Source of the DNA: an uncultured Archangium sp.
GTDB lineage: Bacteria; Myxococcota; Myxococcia; Myxococcales; Myxococcaceae
Assembly (NCBI GenBank): GCA_903905455.1
Contig: CAIVGN010000065.1
Location: 1-56,700, forward strand
DNA: 56,700 nt
Direction: 5' to 3'
Each line of letters opens with the position of its first letter. The first letter of the stretch is position 1. A model generated the notes under the pieces. It did no database searches and was not told where the DNA came from. It worked only from the letters and a program-made list of their open reading frames with translations. Both the position numbers and the translations under genes were made by a program. Positions 46,782 to 56,349 of this stretch are shown here, piece by piece.

Positions 46782-47291
46782 TCAACGCGCGCTGACGGGG
46801 GCCTCGCGCTTGTGGATCTGGACCGCCGCGGGCACGCCCTCGTGCAGTTCGCGGAAGGGCACGATGGCCCCGACCGTGGTGTAGAAATGTGCGCCGGTGC
46901 GGGTCTTCGTGGTCTTGAGCGGGTACTGCTTGGCGCGCGGCACGAACCAGTCACGCACCGCCTTGAGCTCCAGCACGTGCACCTGCTGCACGTCGACGAA
47001 CACGTACACCAGCAGGTCCGCGATGGAATAGAGGAAGCAGCCCGGCGAGTCCTTCTCGGCGTTGCTGATCAGCTCGAAGAAGTACGACTTGCGCCGGAAC
47101 CCCTGGCGGTCGCCCTTCACCTCGACGCCGAGCACCTTCTGCCCCGGCCGTTCCCACAACAGGTCGACCCCGCGGTGCTGAAACCGGGGATCCGACGACA
47201 CGTCGTGAATGAGGCTGTCGGGTGCCTGCCGGAGCATCACCTCGCGCGCCAAGGACACGGCGCGGTCCGCGGCGCCCATCACGCCGCGCAT
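46782..47291 (-). CDS. PD-(D/E)XK nuclease-fold protein, standalone
   Basis: About 169 residues from ATG 47291; a TTG directly after the upstream stop (47306) is an alternative. It has a nuclease-fold core: GVDLLWERPG then LGVEVKGDRQG, i.e. D...(E)xK spaced as in PD-(D/E)XK enzymes (Asp followed by Glu-x-Lys about 14 residues later). Around it are a helix-rich N-terminus and a beta-rich C-terminus with several aromatic residues. There is no partner methylase or helicase nearby, so it is not part of a restriction system visible here. It could bind or cleave DNA, or have lost activity. It is downstream of, and probably co-transcribed with, the DUF4920 gene. Confidence 0.6.
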   Translation of the reverse strand: MRGVMGAADRAVSLAREVMLRQAPDSLIHDVSSDPRFQHRGVDLLWERPGQKVLGVEVKGDRQGFRRKSYFFELISNAEKDSPGCFLYSIADLLVYVFVDVQQVHVLELKAVRDWFVPRAKQYPLKTTKTRTGAHFYTTVGAIVPFRELHEGVPAAVQIHKREAPVSAR

Positions 47292-47306
47292 CGAATACGC
47301 GCGCAA

Positions 47307-47759
47307 CTACTTGCGCAGCTCGACGCCCGTCGCGACCAACTGCACCTCGCGGTACTTGCCGTCCTTGCCCTTGGGCACCGACGCGCCCTCGGCCTCGAAG
47401 TGCTTCACCTTGGCCTCGGACAGCTCGGCCACCTTCACCACGCCCTCGACCTTCGCCGTGCTGCCCGCCGAGTCCAGGGGCACGAAGAAGCCGTAGTCCT
47501 TGAAGGTCACGCGCACGCCCGGGCCCTTGGCCTCGGTGCCGGCGAGCTCCATCCAGCAGCCCTTCTTGGTGCACGCCTGGCGGATCTTCGCCTCGACGGT
47601 GACCGTCTTGCCTTCGAAGTCGGTCGGGGCGGTGAGCAGCTTCTCCATCTGGACCACTTCCGCACCCTTGAGCTTCTCGCCGCGCAGCATCACGCCGGCC
47701 TCGGTGGTCTTGGTCTCGGGAGCAGCGGTCAGCACCAGCGCGACGAGCAGAGCGTTCAT
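47307..47759 (-). CDS. DUF4920 family periplasmic protein
   Basis: The 150 residues begin with a cleavable leader (MNALLVALVLTAAP), then an OB-like beta domain. Family signs are GKTVTVEAKIRQACTKKGCWMELAG and VTFKDYGFFVPLDSAG, the conserved CxxxGCWM and KDYxFFVP blocks of DUF4920. The pair of cysteines may bind a metal or form a disulfide. The function of the family is not established. ATG at 47759; it ends against the nuclease-fold gene. Confidence 0.75.
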   Translation of the reverse strand: MNALLVALVLTAAPETKTTEAGVMLRGEKLKGAEVVQMEKLLTAPTDFEGKTVTVEAKIRQACTKKGCWMELAGTEAKGPGVRVTFKDYGFFVPLDSAGSTAKVEGVVKVAELSEAKVKHFEAEGASVPKGKDGKYREVQLVATGVELRK

Positions 47760-47845
47760 GGACGCAGGACGTACCGAATCGCCCGGGCCCCGGCAAGCAG
47801 GGCCAGCCGCGAACGGCCGGGTGTTTGTTATAGGGTCAGCCAGCC

Positions 47846-48274
47846 GTGCAACTCGTCATCCCCCAGCGCAACCGGAGCTTCGGCTCCCTCGACGCCATCG
47901 CCCTCATCGGCGTGGTCGGCTTCGCCGTGGCCCGCTGGGTGCCCATCGCCATGCTCGTGCCCTTCTGGGGCTGTGGCTTTCGCAAGATGACCGGCGTGCC
48001 GTGCCCCGGGTGCGGGCTGACGCGCGTGGCGGATCGTTTCGCCCACTTGAACGTCCTCGGGGCCTTCAAGGCGAACCCCCTGGGCACCTTCGCCGCGGCC
48101 CTCTTCGCCACGGCCATCGTCGGCAGCGTGCTGCACCTGGCCTTCCGCGTGCCGGTGCCGGAGCTGGTGCTCGAAGAGAAGGAATGGGTGCGCGTGCGCT
48201 GGGCCGCGCTGTTCCTGTTCGGCGCCAACTACGCCTGGGTGGTGTTCGCCTACACCACGCTCCACTGGCGATGA
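47846..48274 (+). CDS. DUF2752 membrane protein
   Basis: The 142 residues from GTG 47846 contain three hydrophobic helices and the family signature PCPGCGLTR (about residue 54) just after GCGFRKMTG; this CPxCGxTR motif defines DUF2752. The family is widespread in bacteria and has no assigned biochemical role. The gene is coupled by ATGA to plsY, so it may act at the membrane together with phospholipid synthesis, but that is context only. Confidence 0.75.
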   Translation: MQLVIPQRNRSFGSLDAIALIGVVGFAVARWVPIAMLVPFWGCGFRKMTGVPCPGCGLTRVADRFAHLNVLGAFKANPLGTFAAALFATAIVGSVLHLAFRVPVPELVLEEKEWVRVRWAALFLFGANYAWVVFAYTTLHWR

Positions 48275-48849
48275 CGGCCTTCCTCGTCGGCCTGGGGTAC
48301 CTGTGCGGTTCGGTGCCGTTCGGGGTGATCGTCACCTCGCTCTTCGCCAAGAAGGACGTGCGCGCCGAGGGCAGCGGGAACATCGGGGCCACCAACGTGG
48401 CGCGGGTGGCGGGCAAGAAGCTGGGCGCGCTGGTGCTGCTGCTCGACGCCGCCAAGGGCTCGTTGCCGGTGCTCATCGGGCTGCAGGTCTCGCCCACCGA
48501 TCAGTGGCTGCACGTGGCCATCGCCGCCGCGGCGTTCCTGGGGCACGTCTTCCCGGTGTGGCTCAAGTTCAAGGGCGGCAAGGGCGTGGCGACGGCGCTG
48601 GGCGTGGTGCTGGTGCTGCTGCCGCTCTCCGCTGCCGTGGGCTTCGTGACCTGGGTGCTGGTGCTCGCCGTGACGCGCACCAGCTCCGCGGGCTCGCTGC
48701 TCGGGGCGCTGCTGGCCATCACCAGCAGCTTCTTCCTCGGCAGCCCGTGGCCCTACTCGCTGCTGGGCGTCGGGTTGTTCCTCGCGATGCTCTACACGCA
48801 CCGCGGGAACCTCGAGCGCCTCTGGAAGCACACCGAGAACCGCGTCTGA
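48271..48849 (+). CDS. plsY: Acyl-phosphate:glycerol-3-phosphate acyltransferase PlsY
   Basis: PlsY makes lysophosphatidic acid from acyl phosphate and glycerol-3-phosphate, the first step of membrane lipid synthesis. The 192-residue protein has five or more transmembrane helices and the three loop motifs: GSVPFGVIV, EGSGNIGATNVARVAGKK and KFKGGKGVATALG. All fit the family. It overlaps DUF2752 by four bases and ends one base before the end of the convergent kinase gene. Confidence 0.96.
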   Translation: MTAFLVGLGYLCGSVPFGVIVTSLFAKKDVRAEGSGNIGATNVARVAGKKLGALVLLLDAAKGSLPVLIGLQVSPTDQWLHVAIAAAAFLGHVFPVWLKFKGGKGVATALGVVLVLLPLSAAVGFVTWVLVLAVTRTSSAGSLLGALLAITSSFFLGSPWPYSLLGVGLFLAMLYTHRGNLERLWKHTENRV

Positions 48850-50553
<1,704 letters not shown>

Positions 50554-50568
50554 GCGGGCCCCGACACG

Positions 50569-51723
50569 TTACCCCCGACGGTAGATCGCCGGGTACTGCA
50601 GCAGCTCGCACTCGATGGGGCCGTTCCACAAGTCCGTGCGCTTGTTGGGGCGCAGGCCAAACGCGCTCTCGAAGGCCGTGTTGCCCGCGAGGATGGACAG
50701 CCGCCAGCCTTCCCACTTCTGCAGCGAGCGACCCAGGGCGTGGAAGAAGCTCTTCATGCCCTTCTGGCCACCGTCACCGATGCGCTCGCCGTAGGGCGGG
50801 TTGGTGATCAGCAGGCCCTTGGGCATGTCGGGCGGCTCGGCGTGCAGCACGTCGGCCTCTTCGATGCGCACCGCCGTGGAGAGCCCCGCGGCCACCACGT
50901 TGCGCTTCACCGCCGCCAGCGCGTCGGCGTCGTAGTCACGGGCCAGCATCTGGAAGGGCAGGGTGCGCTGCTGCGAGACGGCCTCGCGGCGCAAGTCGTC
51001 GAGCAGGGGCTTGGCCTTCGCCGCGAACTCCGGCCAGTCCTCGAGCGCGAAGTGCCGCTTGAGCCCCGGGGCGCGGCGCATGGCCATCCACGCGCCTTCG
51101 ATGATCAACGTGCCCGAGCCGCACATGGGGTCGGCCAGCGGCTCCTCGCCGGTGTAGCCCGAGGCCATCAGCAACGAGGCGGCGAGCGTCTCCTTGAGCG
51201 GCGCGATGGTGGTCTCGATGCGGTAGCCGCGCTTGAAGAGCGGCTCGCCACACAGGTCGAGCGAGAGCGTGAGGTGGGTCTTGGCGAGGTGGGCCACCAC
51301 GCGCACCGTGGGGTCGTGGCTGTCGACGTCGGGTCGCGCGCCCAGCTTCTGGCGCAGGCGGTCCACGATGGCGTCCTTGATCTTCAGCGCCACGAAGCCG
51401 GTGTGGGTGTGCTCGGAGTCCTTGAGCGTCGCCTCGACGGCGAAGGTGGTCTTGGTGGTGAGCCAGTCTTCCCACGGCACCTGCAGCGCGGCCTCGTACA
51501 GGCCCTCGGCGCCCACCGACTCGAACTCCCCCAGGGGGTAGAGCACCCGCATCGCGATGCGCGAGTGCAGGCAGACGCGGAGGATCTCGTCGAGCGCGGC
51601 CATGAAGCGCACGCCGCCGCGGTCCTGTCGGATGCGCTTGCAGCCGAAGGTCTCGAGCTCCTGCGCGAGGAAGGGCTCGGTGCCCCGGGTGGCGGTGGCG
51701 AAGATGGGGAGTCGAACGGCCAT
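50569..51723 (-). CDS. THUMP-domain class I RNA methyltransferase (RlmL N-terminal/YpsC-like)
   Basis: The 384-residue protein has an N-terminal THUMP RNA-binding region (~5-160) and a Rossmann methyltransferase half with motif I DPMCGSGTLIIEGA (~200) and motif IV NPPYGERIGD (~300). This is the pattern of 23S rRNA G2445 N2-methyltransferase RlmL and YpsC-type enzymes. The C-terminal second catalytic part of E. coli RlmL (the RlmK half) is missing, as usual outside gammaproteobacteria. The exact rRNA target is inferred. ATG at 51723. Confidence 0.88.
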   Translation of the reverse strand: MAVRLPIFATATRGTEPFLAQELETFGCKRIRQDRGGVRFMAALDEILRVCLHSRIAMRVLYPLGEFESVGAEGLYEAALQVPWEDWLTTKTTFAVEATLKDSEHTHTGFVALKIKDAIVDRLRQKLGARPDVDSHDPTVRVVAHLAKTHLTLSLDLCGEPLFKRGYRIETTIAPLKETLAASLLMASGYTGEEPLADPMCGSGTLIIEGAWMAMRRAPGLKRHFALEDWPEFAAKAKPLLDDLRREAVSQQRTLPFQMLARDYDADALAAVKRNVVAAGLSTAVRIEEADVLHAEPPDMPKGLLITNPPYGERIGDGGQKGMKSFFHALGRSLQKWEGWRLSILAGNTAFESAFGLRPNKRTDLWNGPIECELLQYPAIYRRG

Positions 51724-51814
51724 GGCTCGGCGCTACTCCACCGCACCCCGCGCTGGAAGGTATTTGGACCATTTCCCCTTGCAGCCCGGCGACAGGGAGG
51801 CGAGGAGGGCGCCC

Positions 51815-52879
51815 ATGTTGGGCTTCCTCTACGTCCTGGTCATCTACGCCGTGGTCTTCGCGCTGCACCTCGCCGTCCCCGGCCGCTGGGTCGACGGCTA
51901 CGTCATCGATCCGAAGACCAACAAGCCGCTGCGCTACCACTTGAACGGCCTGCGGGTGTTCGTCGTGAGCATCGCCCTGTGGGCCGGGCTGTGCGCCTCG
52001 GGCACGCTCCCGTGGGACGCGTTCTACGTGCACCGCTGGGAGATGCTCGCCAGCGCCTGCGGCCTGGGGCTCACGTTCGCCGCGGCCATCGTCTTCTCCG
52101 CGCCGAAGAAGCCGGGCAGCAACGTGTTCGCCGACTTCTACCTGGGGCGCCTCGACAACCCGCAGGCCCTGGGCGGGCGCCTCGACGCGAAGATGTGGCT
52201 GTACCTCATCGGCGCGATCATGCTCGCGCTCAACCTCTACTCGTTCGCCGCCGCCCACTGGCTCGCGCACCGCGACGACCCCTCGATGGGCGTCTTCGTG
52301 TCCATCGGGCTCTTCACCTTCTTCCTCGTCGAGTACCTGAACTTCGAGGAGGTGCACCTCTACACGTACGACTTCATGGCGGAGAAGGTGGGCTTCAAGC
52401 TCGGCTGGGGCTGCCTCACGTTCTACCCGTTCTTCTACGCGGTCGGCCTCTGGACCCAGGCCGAGAAGCCCAACCCGCACACGCACCCCGCGTTGCTGGT
52501 GGGCTGCGCGGTCATCTTCTTCACCGGCTGGGCCTTCGCGCGCGGGGCCAACCTGCAGAAGTTCCACTTCAAGCGTGACCCGAAGCGCACCTTCCTCGGC
52601 ATGACCCCCGAGGCCATCGAGGGCCGGGTGCTGGTCAACGGCTTCTGGGGCCTCTCGCGGCACATCAACTACCTGGGCGAGTTGCTCATGGCCACGGGCA
52701 TCACCCTCTCGCTGGGCTACGGCCTGTCGTGGGAGCCGTGGCTCTACCCGCTGTACTACGTGGCCCTGCTCTTCCCCCGGCAGTACGCGGACGACCAGCG
52801 CTGCGCGCAGAGGTACGGCCCCCTGTGGGAGGCCTACGTGAAGAAGGTGCCGTACCGCATCATCCCCTTCGTCTACTGA
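51815..52879 (+). CDS. ERG4/ERG24-family sterol C=C reductase homologue
   Basis: The 354-residue polytopic protein (about eight helices) shows the sterol-reductase signature LVNGFWGLSRHINYLGELLMA (about 282) and the C-terminal RQYADDQRCAQRYGPLWEAYVKKVPYRIIPFVY pattern. These match the LLxSGxWGxxRHxNYxGDL and DExRCxxKYGxxWxxYCxxVxYxIxPxIY blocks of Delta14- and Delta24(28)-sterol reductases. The family uses NADPH to reduce a ring or side-chain double bond of sterols; some myxobacteria make sterols. No squalene-oxidation or cyclase gene is in the window. ATG at 51815 has GAGGAGG upstream. Its last 20 bases recur at 54392-54411. Confidence 0.82.
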   Translation: MLGFLYVLVIYAVVFALHLAVPGRWVDGYVIDPKTNKPLRYHLNGLRVFVVSIALWAGLCASGTLPWDAFYVHRWEMLASACGLGLTFAAAIVFSAPKKPGSNVFADFYLGRLDNPQALGGRLDAKMWLYLIGAIMLALNLYSFAAAHWLAHRDDPSMGVFVSIGLFTFFLVEYLNFEEVHLYTYDFMAEKVGFKLGWGCLTFYPFFYAVGLWTQAEKPNPHTHPALLVGCAVIFFTGWAFARGANLQKFHFKRDPKRTFLGMTPEAIEGRVLVNGFWGLSRHINYLGELLMATGITLSLGYGLSWEPWLYPLYYVALLFPRQYADDQRCAQRYGPLWEAYVKKVPYRIIPFVY

Positions 52880-52881
52880 GC
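52862..52881 (+). repeat. Left copy of 20-bp direct repeat (island 2)
   Basis: Contains the last codons and stop of the sterol-reductase gene, core CCTTCGTCTACTGAGC (52866-52881). It matches 54392-54411 in 19 of 20 positions (C/T at the fourth base). It marks the left edge of island 2. Confidence 0.75.
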
Positions 52882-53011
52882 AGGAGCTCGGGCCTTCGGC
52901 GAGTCACATCGAAGCGGTGCCGGGCATCTGCCCGACCGGGCGAATGAGGACTTCGCTGGGCTTGGCGTCGTCGCTGCCCAGGCCCTCGTGCCCGGGGGGA
53001 TCGAATCCGCT

Positions 53012-53782
53012 TCAGAACCGAAACGGGTACACGCCCGCATCCCAGCCTCGAAATATCTCGCTGCATTGGCGGAAAACCTGAAGGGCGGCTGCGTCGAAGC
53101 TTTGGGATGGCCCCGCGGCTGAGCCGAGGATCCAGGTGATCGGTGCCTCGTCGTCGAACTGCGCGACGGCTTCAGCGACGCTCGTCACGCAATACAGACC
53201 ATCCAACTCTGCCGTCGACCGGCAACGCAGCTCCGCAATTCCGGAACTCAGGTCGGGAGAAAGCGCGCCTCCGTGGGCCGTCTGGCGGAACCCGCCATCC
53301 GAAGCATCCTCCGCGATACACGTCATCACGCCGGCATCGAAGTCGAGCACATGCCTGAATCGACAACCGGTGATCCGACAGTCCGGTGCGACGAGTGTCA
53401 GTTCCACGCGCTGCGAAATCGTTCCGCTACAGGGCGGGATGCGCCGGCGACATCTGCCTTCGCAATAGGGCGGAAGGATTACCTCACATTCCCAACCCGT
53501 CGGACACGGAGAGAGCGTCGAGCACACCGCGCAATCCCAAGTACAGCCCAGAATGGTGCAACTCTGACGGGAACTAACACAATCACAAGGGTTGCCTGAC
53601 ACGGGAACACCGACCACAACGCCTTCGCAGGAGGCGAATACTGGGCGAGCAGGTCCCGCATCGAACTCCCGTCCCCCATCGAATCCGGCATCGAGGACGG
53701 ATTCTTGCGATGCGTCGGGCTGACTGGGCGTCACGCAAGCGCTCAGCGCCATCCCGAGTAGAAACCGGAAGCACCTATTCAA
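53012..53782 (-). CDS. Cysteine-containing lipoprotein, unknown function
   Basis: The 256-residue product starts from TTG at 53782, which gives a signal peptide ending in GMALSAC, a good lipobox; no ATG or GTG would. After an acidic DAGFDGGREFDAGP linker (~28-44), residues ~50-120 hold ten or more cysteines (GNPCDCV, SRQSC, LGCTWDCAVC, LSPCPTGWEC, YCEGRCRR). A beta-rich rest follows. The DAGxDGGxxFDAG linker is common in myxobacterial lipoproteins. Lower G+C than the flanks and position inside the repeat-bounded island suggest acquisition. Function is unknown. Confidence 0.6.
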   Translation of the reverse strand: MNRCFRFLLGMALSACVTPSQPDASQESVLDAGFDGGREFDAGPARPVFASCEGVVVGVPVSGNPCDCVSSRQSCTILGCTWDCAVCSTLSPCPTGWECEVILPPYCEGRCRRRIPPCSGTISQRVELTLVAPDCRITGCRFRHVLDFDAGVMTCIAEDASDGGFRQTAHGGALSPDLSSGIAELRCRSTAELDGLYCVTSVAEAVAQFDDEAPITWILGSAAGPSQSFDAAALQVFRQCSEIFRGWDAGVYPFRF

Positions 53783-53913
53783 GGGCAGTTGCTTCCGCCG
53801 ACCTGCAGTTCATCCACGCCCAGCACGTCGGCGAGCAACCGCTGGGTGTTGCGCTTCGACAGGCGGTACTGCCCCATCAACCCGCACACCAGCGACGCGA
53901 GTCGCTCACCGAA
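53779..53913 (-). mobile_element. IS66-family transposase (TnpC) fragment
   Basis: About 44 codons reading FGERLASLVCGLMGQYRLSK and on to RLLADVLGV, similar to a segment of IS66 TnpC. There are no inverted ends, no TnpA/TnpB genes and no catalytic DDE region, so this is a remnant of an element that broke the nucleotidyltransferase gene. Confidence 0.5.
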
Positions 53914-54015
53914 GACGGACGCAGACCCGTGGGCGATGGCCGCCACGCCTCCGACGAGAACGAACTCGACCTTCTCAGTCACCAGCCGACGCAACAGCGC
54001 GAGGGTCGAAGCCAT
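53779..54015 (-). pseudogene. Truncated nucleotidyltransferase fused to an IS66 transposase fragment
   Basis: Two unrelated pieces share one 78-codon frame. The first ~34 residues (ASTLALLRRLVTEKVEFVLV then GGVAAIAHGS) look like the beginning of a minimal nucleotidyltransferase of the MNT/AbiEii-like fold, with the GGxAxxxHG active-site loop. It breaks off before the catalytic aspartates. The remaining ~44 residues (FGERLASLVCGLMGQYRLSKR then NTQRLLADVLGV) match the FGPRLxALVxxLxGRYRLSKRxxxxLLxDLLGV part of IS66-family TnpC. The result cannot be a working transferase or transposase. It follows an overlapping small ORF that normally precedes such transferases. Confidence 0.6.
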
Positions 54016-54169
54016 AGTGTTCCGTTCCTGCCTTGCGGAGCGCACGGACGAGTTCGAGGGCCGCCTCGTGTCGCTCGATGCGTTGCGCTGGGGTGAGCGT
54101 CAGCAAGTACTCGAGCAGATCGACGTCGATGTCGTCATCGTCGCTCGTCGTGTGAGATGGCTGCTGCAC
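53975..54169 (-). CDS. Small protein of nucleotidyltransferase-associated type
   Basis: A 64-residue product from GTG 54169, acidic at the start (SDDDDIDVD) and then helical: LLTLTPAQRIERHEAALELV, RALRKAGTEHYGFDPR. The 'xxTPxQRIERHxxALxLVxxLRxAGxxxYGFDPR' pattern is what I know as the short gene that overlaps nucleotidyltransferases in many Gram-negative genomes; I cannot attach a function. It overlaps the truncated partner gene by ~40 bp. It looks intact, but its partner is broken, so the pair is probably non-functional. Confidence 0.45.
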   Translation of the reverse strand: MQQPSHTTSDDDDIDVDLLEYLLTLTPAQRIERHEAALELVRALRKAGTEHYGFDPRAVASAGD

Positions 54170-54391
54170 GGACCCATCTTCTCACCTTCGACGCCCGCGT
54201 GCGCCGGTCGACTCGCGATCCGCGCGAGACGTCAGGAGGAGCCCGTCAAGAACCCGAGCACGGCGTCGAAGGTGCTGCGCGGGCCGGCGACCCCGGTGGC
54301 TACCTTTGGCCTCGGGCTGCAGATGCTGGCGCGATGCGGTCATCGACTGGCAGGACATCAACCTCGACTTGGCGCTGCCCGGCACATTGGG
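54170..54391. other. Gene debris between small ORF and right repeat
   Basis: No intact gene is seen. On the minus strand at about 54234-54310 a frame ends KVATGVAGPRSTFDAVLGFL then TGSS and a stop, which looks like the C-terminus of a lost protein. On the plus strand at about 54333-54386 the stretch AVIDWQDINLDLALPG resembles a fragment of another gene. Both readings are uncertain. Confidence 0.3.
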
Positions 54392-54411
54392 ATCTCCTTC
54401 GTCTACTGAGC
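54392..54411 (+). repeat. Right copy of 20-bp direct repeat (island 2)
   Basis: Matches 52862-52881 in 19 of 20 bases. It contains the end of the minus-strand DUF3857 gene: its stop (TAG on the minus strand) is at 54403-54405. Confidence 0.75.
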
Positions 54412-56349
54412 GGTGGCCACGCCCCGGGGCGCGAACACCAGCACCTGCCGTCGCCCGCGCCGGAAGGTCTCGATGGCCGCGCGCACCGCGTCGTAGTCGC
54501 GCCGGGAGACCACCCCCACCAGCCGCGTGGCCGTGCGCTCCAGCCGCGCGCCGCGGGGCGTCTTCTCGACCTTCACCTCGATGCTCAGGTTCTCGAGCTT
54601 GAGGGTCACCGGCCGGGGCACGTCCACCAACTCCAGCGAATCGGGCACGCTCAACTCGACCACCTCGGTCACCCGGTCGCTCTCGTCGAAGTGGAGATCG
54701 AGCTCGCGGTCCGGGGCCTCGAACACCCCTTCCCACAGCGGCCGCAGGAAGGTGGTGGGCACCAGCCAGCGCGTGCCGTCGCGCTTCGCCTCGAGGGGGT
54801 ACTCGGCCTTCGAGGACCACTCGCAGGCGGCCGGGCCACAGGCACCCCAGCTCGCGCTGTTGACGCTCGCCGCGGGGCTGACCTCGAAGACGCGCCCGCG
54901 CTCGGCCTGCAGCAGCGCGTGGGCCTTCTTGTTTCGCTGGAGCTCGACCTGGTCTTCGGCCCGCGCCCCGGTGGCCTTCAACGTCGAGTCGTCGCGCACC
55001 GTGCCGTCGGCCTCGAGCCGCGCGTCGTGGCGCACCGAGAGCTGCTGCGGCGGCGCATCGTCCTGGTTCAAGAACACCCAGCGCCCTTCGGTGTCGACCT
55101 GGCTCACCTCGGGCTTCGACTTGAAGGCGTAGATCGGCGTGCCCTGGTACGCGGAAGAGATCTGCCCCACCGCGCACGCGTCGCAGGCGGCGTCGAGGGT
55201 GAGCGGCCGCGGCACGCCCGGCTGCACCGGGAGATGCACGAAGAGCCGGTCGAACTGCCCGAAGCGGGGGAAGGTGGGGGAGGCCTGCTGCCCGAGCTTC
55301 GCGGTGCCGTAGGCGAGCCACACGTCGAGGCCCTCCTTCTCGAGCCAGTACTTGAGCAGCAACGCGCGCTCCACGACGCTGGCCTTGCCGCTGGCGAGCG
55401 CCGCGCCGAGGCGCTCCTCGCGGTTCCACTTCACCCCGCGGGTGGTGGTGCGCTTGACGAGCGTCGACAGGGCCCGGCTGGCCTTGCAGTTCAGGTCGCG
55501 GCAGCCCGTCACGTCGAGCTTCTCGTCGAGGCCCTGCTCGAACTCGCGGTCCACGAAGAACGACTTGCCGCGGCCTGCCACCACGTCCTTCCAGTCGCGC
55601 AGCCAGTCGATGCTGTAGGCCCGCGTCTTGTAGGCGACGGCCCGCCATGCCCAGCGCGGCTCGGTGAAGGTCCAGTGCGGCGCGTAGTCGGCCTTGCGGC
55701 GCCGCGGGAGATCCTTCAAGTCGAAGAGCAGTTGGTGGCGCCCGTCGGCCAGCGAGCGCCCGGAGATGGGCGAACCGCCGTTGAACTCGATGGTCTCGAG
55801 CACCAGCGGCGCCGCGGCCGTGAGCTCGAACTGGTACTCGCGCACCGGGAACTCGCCCAGGGTGTCCTGCTCGTCCGAGTTCCACAGGCCCGGCGACTCG
55901 ACGACCCAGCCGAACTCGAGGACGCTGCCCAGGCGCACGTCGGGGAAGCGGAAGAACTTCGCGTTGAGGTCCTTCTCGTCCTTGCCGCCGGAGTCCGAGA
56001 GCAGCTGGCTGCCGTCGAAGTGCTGCTGCGTCCCATCGGGCTGCAGCACCCGCGCCTTGAACTCGATGACCTTCCAGCTCTTCATGATCGGCACGCGGAT
56101 CTCGGCGAGATCGAAGGCGCCTTCGCCCTGCACCGCGATGACCTCGTGCCTCAGGTTGTGCGTCACCGAGTCGCTGCCGCTCTGGACCAGCTCGGTCTTG
56201 TCGGCGCGGTAGAGCACCACCGCCGCGTCATCGCGGTACTTCGTGGCGTCGAACTTGAGCTTCTCGTCGGCGACGAACTGCACCCGCAGACCCGAAGTCA
56301 CGCAGCCCGAGGCCGCCAGCAGGCACCCCAGCAGGAAGAAGGGCTTCAT
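54403..56349 (-). CDS. DUF3857 (transglutaminase-like) lipoprotein
   Basis: The 648-residue product has a signal peptide ending LLAASGC. A DUF3857 domain follows (~30-230): VTHNLRHEVIAVQ, VIEFKARVLQPDGT, FRFPDVRLGSVLEFGWVVE. The middle (~290-450) resembles a transglutaminase-like fold (KYWLEKEGLDVWLAYGTA, TLDAACDACAVGQISSAYQG), but the Cys-His-Asp triad is not obvious, so enzyme activity is doubtful. Such proteins are periplasmic or outer-membrane attached, with unknown function. ATG 56349 overlaps the stop of the preceding gene (ATGA), which is similar in kind, so they form an operon. Its 3' end is the right repeat of island 2. Confidence 0.72.
   Translation of the reverse strand: MKPFFLLGCLLAASGCVTSGLRVQFVADEKLKFDATKYRDDAAVVLYRADKTELVQSGSDSVTHNLRHEVIAVQGEGAFDLAEIRVPIMKSWKVIEFKARVLQPDGTQQHFDGSQLLSDSGGKDEKDLNAKFFRFPDVRLGSVLEFGWVVESPGLWNSDEQDTLGEFPVREYQFELTAAAPLVLETIEFNGGSPISGRSLADGRHQLLFDLKDLPRRRKADYAPHWTFTEPRWAWRAVAYKTRAYSIDWLRDWKDVVAGRGKSFFVDREFEQGLDEKLDVTGCRDLNCKASRALSTLVKRTTTRGVKWNREERLGAALASGKASVVERALLLKYWLEKEGLDVWLAYGTAKLGQQASPTFPRFGQFDRLFVHLPVQPGVPRPLTLDAACDACAVGQISSAYQGTPIYAFKSKPEVSQVDTEGRWVFLNQDDAPPQQLSVRHDARLEADGTVRDDSTLKATGARAEDQVELQRNKKAHALLQAERGRVFEVSPAASVNSASWGACGPAACEWSSKAEYPLEAKRDGTRWLVPTTFLRPLWEGVFEAPDRELDLHFDESDRVTEVVELSVPDSLELVDVPRPVTLKLENLSIEVKVEKTPRGARLERTATRLVGVVSRRDYDAVRAAIETFRRGRRQVLVFAPRGVATAQ

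Larger units (their letters stand above)
52882..54411. mobile_element. Putative inserted island 2 between convergent genes
   Basis: A 1.5-kb segment separates the sterol-reductase gene from the convergent DUF3857 gene and is bounded by a 20-bp direct repeat with one mismatch. Deleting it with one repeat copy leaves the two genes meeting tail to tail, with the TGA of one and the CTA (reverse TAG) of the other overlapping in TCTACTGA. It contains a lipoprotein gene, a small intact ORF with a nucleotidyltransferase fragment, an IS66 fragment and debris. Between the left repeat and the lipoprotein (52882-53011) a 34-codon open piece continues in the lipoprotein frame past its stop, without known meaning. 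Composition is lower in G+C than the flanks around 53140-53700. The arrangement repeats that of island 1. Confidence 0.55.

Noticed and set aside
46782-47291. Nuclease-fold protein as part of a restriction or defence system
   Set aside because: No methyltransferase, helicase or other defence gene next to it; neighbours are DUF4920 and prepilins.
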